Assembly: GCF_900747795.2 (NCBI RefSeq)
Contig: NC_041401.2
Coordinates: forward strand, 898,823 to 962,822
From: Erpetoichthys calabaricus
Taxonomy: Eukaryota; Chordata; Cladistia; Polypteriformes; Polypteridae
Reading direction: 5' to 3'
DNA length: 64,000 nucleotides
Shown here piece after piece: positions 61,150-64,000 of the stretch (the stretch's first letter is position 1; each line of letters starts with the position of its first letter). The notes under the pieces are model-generated. The model worked only from the letters and a program-made list of their open reading frames with translations, was not told the DNA's origin and made no database searches. The position numbers were made by a program, and so were the translations under genes.

Positions 61150-61612
61150 AGAGTTTATAGATGAAGGGCAACAAAAACGGGCTTGGTGATAATCGACCAA
61201 AAATAAAACTGAACCGGTAATCCGTTTGTGCCCACCCCGTGGCTCTAATAGCTGGCATTGCCTGCTCACGTTGGCATTTCTTGGCATGTCTGCTTGCCCC
61301 AGACATCGACTTGGAGGATGTTTTTCCCGCTCCTCCATGCGGCTCTGGGATGTCTGAGGGGTGTCCTGTGTGCACAGCCCGTTTCGAAGCCCCCCACACA
61401 GCATCTCGGTGGGATTCCACTCCGGGCTTTGACTTGGCCATTCCAGAAGCCACCATTCCCTTCCTGCCAGCCTTTCCTTGGTGGGTTTGTTGGTTTCTTG
61501 GGGGTCTTTGTCATGCTGTGAGATCCAGTTTCGGTTAAGCTTCTGTTTTCTGACTGATGGTCTCACGTTAACCTCGAGCCCCCTCTGGTCCAATGAAGAG
61601 GCCATCAGAGGA
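61150..61612 (-). mobile_element. Tc1/mariner relic, family C, transposase 3' part
   Basis: The minus strand reads RKQKLNRNWISQHDKDP and, in another frame, WLLEWPSQSPEWNPTEMLC then GLRNGLCTQDTPQTSQSR and PPSRCLGQA. These correspond to LQWPSQSPDLNPIEMLWxDLKRAVHxRxPSN and PPSRCAGL of a third fish Tc1 subfamily. It lies immediately beside the family A element. Confidence 0.82.
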
Positions 61613-61621
61613 TTCAATGAT

Positions 61622-62360
61622 AGATTAATTGATTGAACTTAATTTGTCCCAAGGGGTGAAATTGAGCTTTTACAGAAGTTGATGAATAAATAATGAAATA
61701 TTATAACAAACTACAACAACAAGCCCACCAATGTCGGACTCCACCAGTAAGGCGCTATAAAGGCGTATTGCCAAGCCCCAGTCGCCTTCCTTGACACGCG
61801 TCCTCCATGCTGCAGTGCGTGGCATTGCTCATAGTGGCCGTCACTTTTGTCTCCTCCACTCCTGCCTGCGGTGGGTCCAGGGGGCGTCTCACCCTGCTCC
61901 CTTAATCCCCTTATTGACTTGGTGGGCTGATCTTGAAGTGACGTTAGTGGCTGTCACAGAGTTATTAAACCAGATAACAACGTCACTACTCACATTTAGG
62001 GAGTGCAGTCACCTAATAAACCAACTCAGTCCTGTCCTTCCTCTGTGTTACGAGACCATCCAGCCGGTCACCGATGTGGACCACCTCAATACTCCCCGAA
62101 TGGTGACCACAGGACATGGAGGCTCTTTGGTGCGGTGAAAGCCAAGAAGCAGTTTGGTTTTGCTGATGTTCAGTTGCAGACAATTCTCAAAGTTCTCCCC
62201 CCAACTCCCCTCCTCTGTCTCGTCCCCCTCATCGATAGCCCCCTCTGAGGTCACATGACCTGCTGCTCTATTTCTAGTCTGAGGTGCACGGAATGATGAG
62301 ACGTGGTGACCGGCCTGATCCATGTGGTGCTCACACAGCCCTTGAGTCTCACAAATGGTG
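61622..62360 (-). mobile_element. LINE relic, minus orientation
   Basis: Minus-strand translation contains FENCLQLNISKTKLLLGFHR and TKEPPCPVVTIRGV, matching the NxLxLNxxKTKELxVDFRRxK...I(E)GV segment of fish L2/Rex-type reverse transcriptases. The plus-strand segment 61622-61700 looks like the reversed 3' end (AATTTGTCCCAAGGGG, i.e. CCCCTTGGGACAAATT) with an AATTGATTGA tail. Much of the middle is lost. Confidence 0.65.
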
Positions 62361-62565
62361 GTCCGCCTCACAGGGGGTCCATCATCTGGACCCCACAGGC
62401 TCGTCCGCCTGTGTATCTCTGAGCTGACCCCTTAACAGGGCTGGCTGGCTGGATGGTACTGAAGGCACCAGAGAACTCGAAACACGGCGTCCTCACAGAG
62501 CTGCCAGCTTTGTCCAGTCTTGTGGAGCACACAGATCATGAGAACCTCCACTCCTGGCTTGGTCT

Positions 62566-62594
62566 GGGGGGGGGGGGGGGGGGGGGGGGGGGGG
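62566..62594 (+). repeat. poly(G) run of 29
   Basis: An uninterrupted G29 homopolymer in pard3b intron 2. Its exact length in the genome is uncertain because such runs are hard to sequence. Confidence 0.85.
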
Positions 62595-62599
62595 TAGTC

Positions 62600-64000
62600 C
62601 AGGAGCAGCCAGACGGTGGTCTCCACTGGTCTGTAGTCATCTGGTCAGCAGGCGCCCACCTTACAGTGCAGGCTGTTGTCCATAGCAGTGGCACTTTCTG
62701 GAGCCTTGGGGACAGACTGGGCAGGTGACAGGGGACACCACAAAGCTGGTCAGCTCCGGCCTTAAGTACTCGAGCATCAACTCCATTTTGTCGTGTAGCC
62801 TACTCGGTTCAGTGGTGGACGGACCGCTGGGCACGCTGGCTCTTTCTATAGTAGCAGTTTGAGGGGGGCTACTGATCACTGGAAGAAGGCGGGTCAGGGT
62901 GTTAGCCCACCTGACACCGGAGCCCCCCAAGTCCATTCCACACACGTCACGCTGAGTAAGTTGGTTTTCTGTTTCTGTGCTCCCTTCGCTTCACTTGGCT
63001 TTTTCTTGAACCCTTCAGAGACCCTTGGCACAGAGCTGAATGTCCTCCTCCTCCTCATCGCATTCTGAGACTTTTTAGCTCCTTTGTTGTTTTGAAGGCT
63101 GCTGCCCGCTTTTGTGGGTACCCGGGTGGTCTGGAAGGCAGTCCCTCAGTAGCTCCCCCCTGTGACTTGCCATGCTGGTCAAATGCTGTCTTTGACTCTC
63201 ACCAGGCACGACATCCGATTACTTCGAGGGACCACCCATAACCACCCCCCCCACCACACACTGTCACATTTTATTATATATTTAAAATAGAGTGAGAGAG
63301 CGAGCACTTTGTCCCCAGGGGGTCTTTTTACAGAAGCTCTGTAAATAAATATTCTTATGCAGTGCTGTGCTGTGACAAATGACAAACCCACCCAGAGTGA
63401 CTGGAGAGGACGCAAACTCCGGACTTGGCACCATCAAGGCATGTCGCTGTCGGTATGAAGGGGTCCCAGTCGCAGTTTGTGACACGCGTCCATGTCACAG
63501 GGAGGATGTGCGTCTACTCCACTGCCACTGTCCCATAAGTGAGGCCGCCTGCCTAGCTGATTTGATGAGCTGTTAAGGTCCCAGCAGACCACGGACCACC
63601 ACAGAGTTGCAGAACACGTGTTAAAGGGGCGTGGCCTGTTGGGTACTCTTGTGTTGATGTCACCCCCCCCCCCCCGCCCTCAGATCTGCTCCTAGTCATT
63701 GATTTCCACGCAGCCCGTCGGTTACACTTGTCACGACTGTCCTTACGTCTTTATTGGTCACCAATTCACTGAGCCCTCGTATTTATTTATTTTATTTATC
63801 TGTTTCTATTTCTTGTCCCGTGTTATTTGTGGTCCCGTTATTTGGTGTCGCTGTACGCTGGAATACGGAGTATGAATGGGATGACAACGAAGCCACTTGA
63901 GTTTTTGTCGTCGTGTTATTTGAGGGTCTGTCTACACCCGCTGGAGACCCTGAACTTGAGATTCATCAGTCAGCTTGCCGGTATCCCGGGTCAAGGTCTC
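62600..64000. other. pard3b intron 2, right edge
   Basis: No exon or clear transposon was recognised. 63681-63700 carries CCTCAGATCTGCTCCTAGT, identical to a word at the 3' end of the LINE fragment near 45633, followed by a T-rich stretch. This is probably the 3' part of another LINE copy, but too short to classify. Confidence 0.45.

Noticed and set aside
61622-62360. Host gene on the minus strand, because of the KTKLLLGFHRTKEPP stretch
   Set aside because: The segment matches the reverse transcriptase ORF of fish LINEs and is frame-broken.

Overview
This window is vertebrate nuclear DNA, most likely from a ray-finned fish. It holds spliced genes with GT-AG introns, CpG-rich promoters, long introns, degraded Tc1/mariner transposons, LINE 3' fragments, tRNA-derived SINEs and many microsatellites. 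The repeat families (a SINE ending in a 'GGATAAAGGCGTC'-like tail, and a 'TATATAGTGCCTTTC' core joined to CTAT arrays) resemble those I associate with bichir and reedfish genomes. That assignment is from memory and is an inference.

Three host genes can be read exon by exon. (1) mreg (melanoregulin), minus strand, 16171-18933: five coding exons, 193 codons, CpG-island promoter around 18.3-19.0 kb. (2) cpo (carboxypeptidase O), plus strand, 22357-25267: eleven coding exons, 451 codons, with signal peptide, prodomain, complete zinc-peptidase active site, the Arg that gives acidic-residue specificity, and a hydrophobic GPI-type tail. (3) The first two coding exons of a par-3 family polarity gene, best matched to pard3b, plus strand, 43860-43976 and 58392-58493. 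The 14.4-kb intron between them is complete, and the gene runs off the right edge. In human all three genes map to 2q33-q35 but are megabases apart; here they lie within about 45 kb.

Layout. 1-15.8 kb: no gene; relics of two Tc1 families, a LINE 3' end and SINEs on the left, then unrecognised GC-rich sequence with diverged tandem repeats. 15.8-19.0 kb: mreg. 19.0-22.3 kb: intergenic, with a possible MITE-like palindromic block and a minisatellite. 22.3-25.7 kb: cpo. 25.7-43.1 kb: gene desert with CTCF-like motifs and two islands that look like developmental regulatory DNA. 43.1-64 kb: pard3b promoter, exon 1, intron 1 (SINEs, a LINE end, a CTAT minisatellite, GT/CA tracts, X-box motifs), exon 2 and the start of intron 2. 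Intron 2 is packed with LINE and Tc1 relics, including one nearly full-length Tc1 element.

I found no new multi-gene system, CRISPR, RNA gene or retroviral element. The most useful leads are the cpo prodomain that lacks an obvious tryptic activation site, an unnamed repeat on both sides of the mreg coding exons, the core-plus-CTAT minisatellites, and the clusters of CTCF-like and X-box-like motifs.
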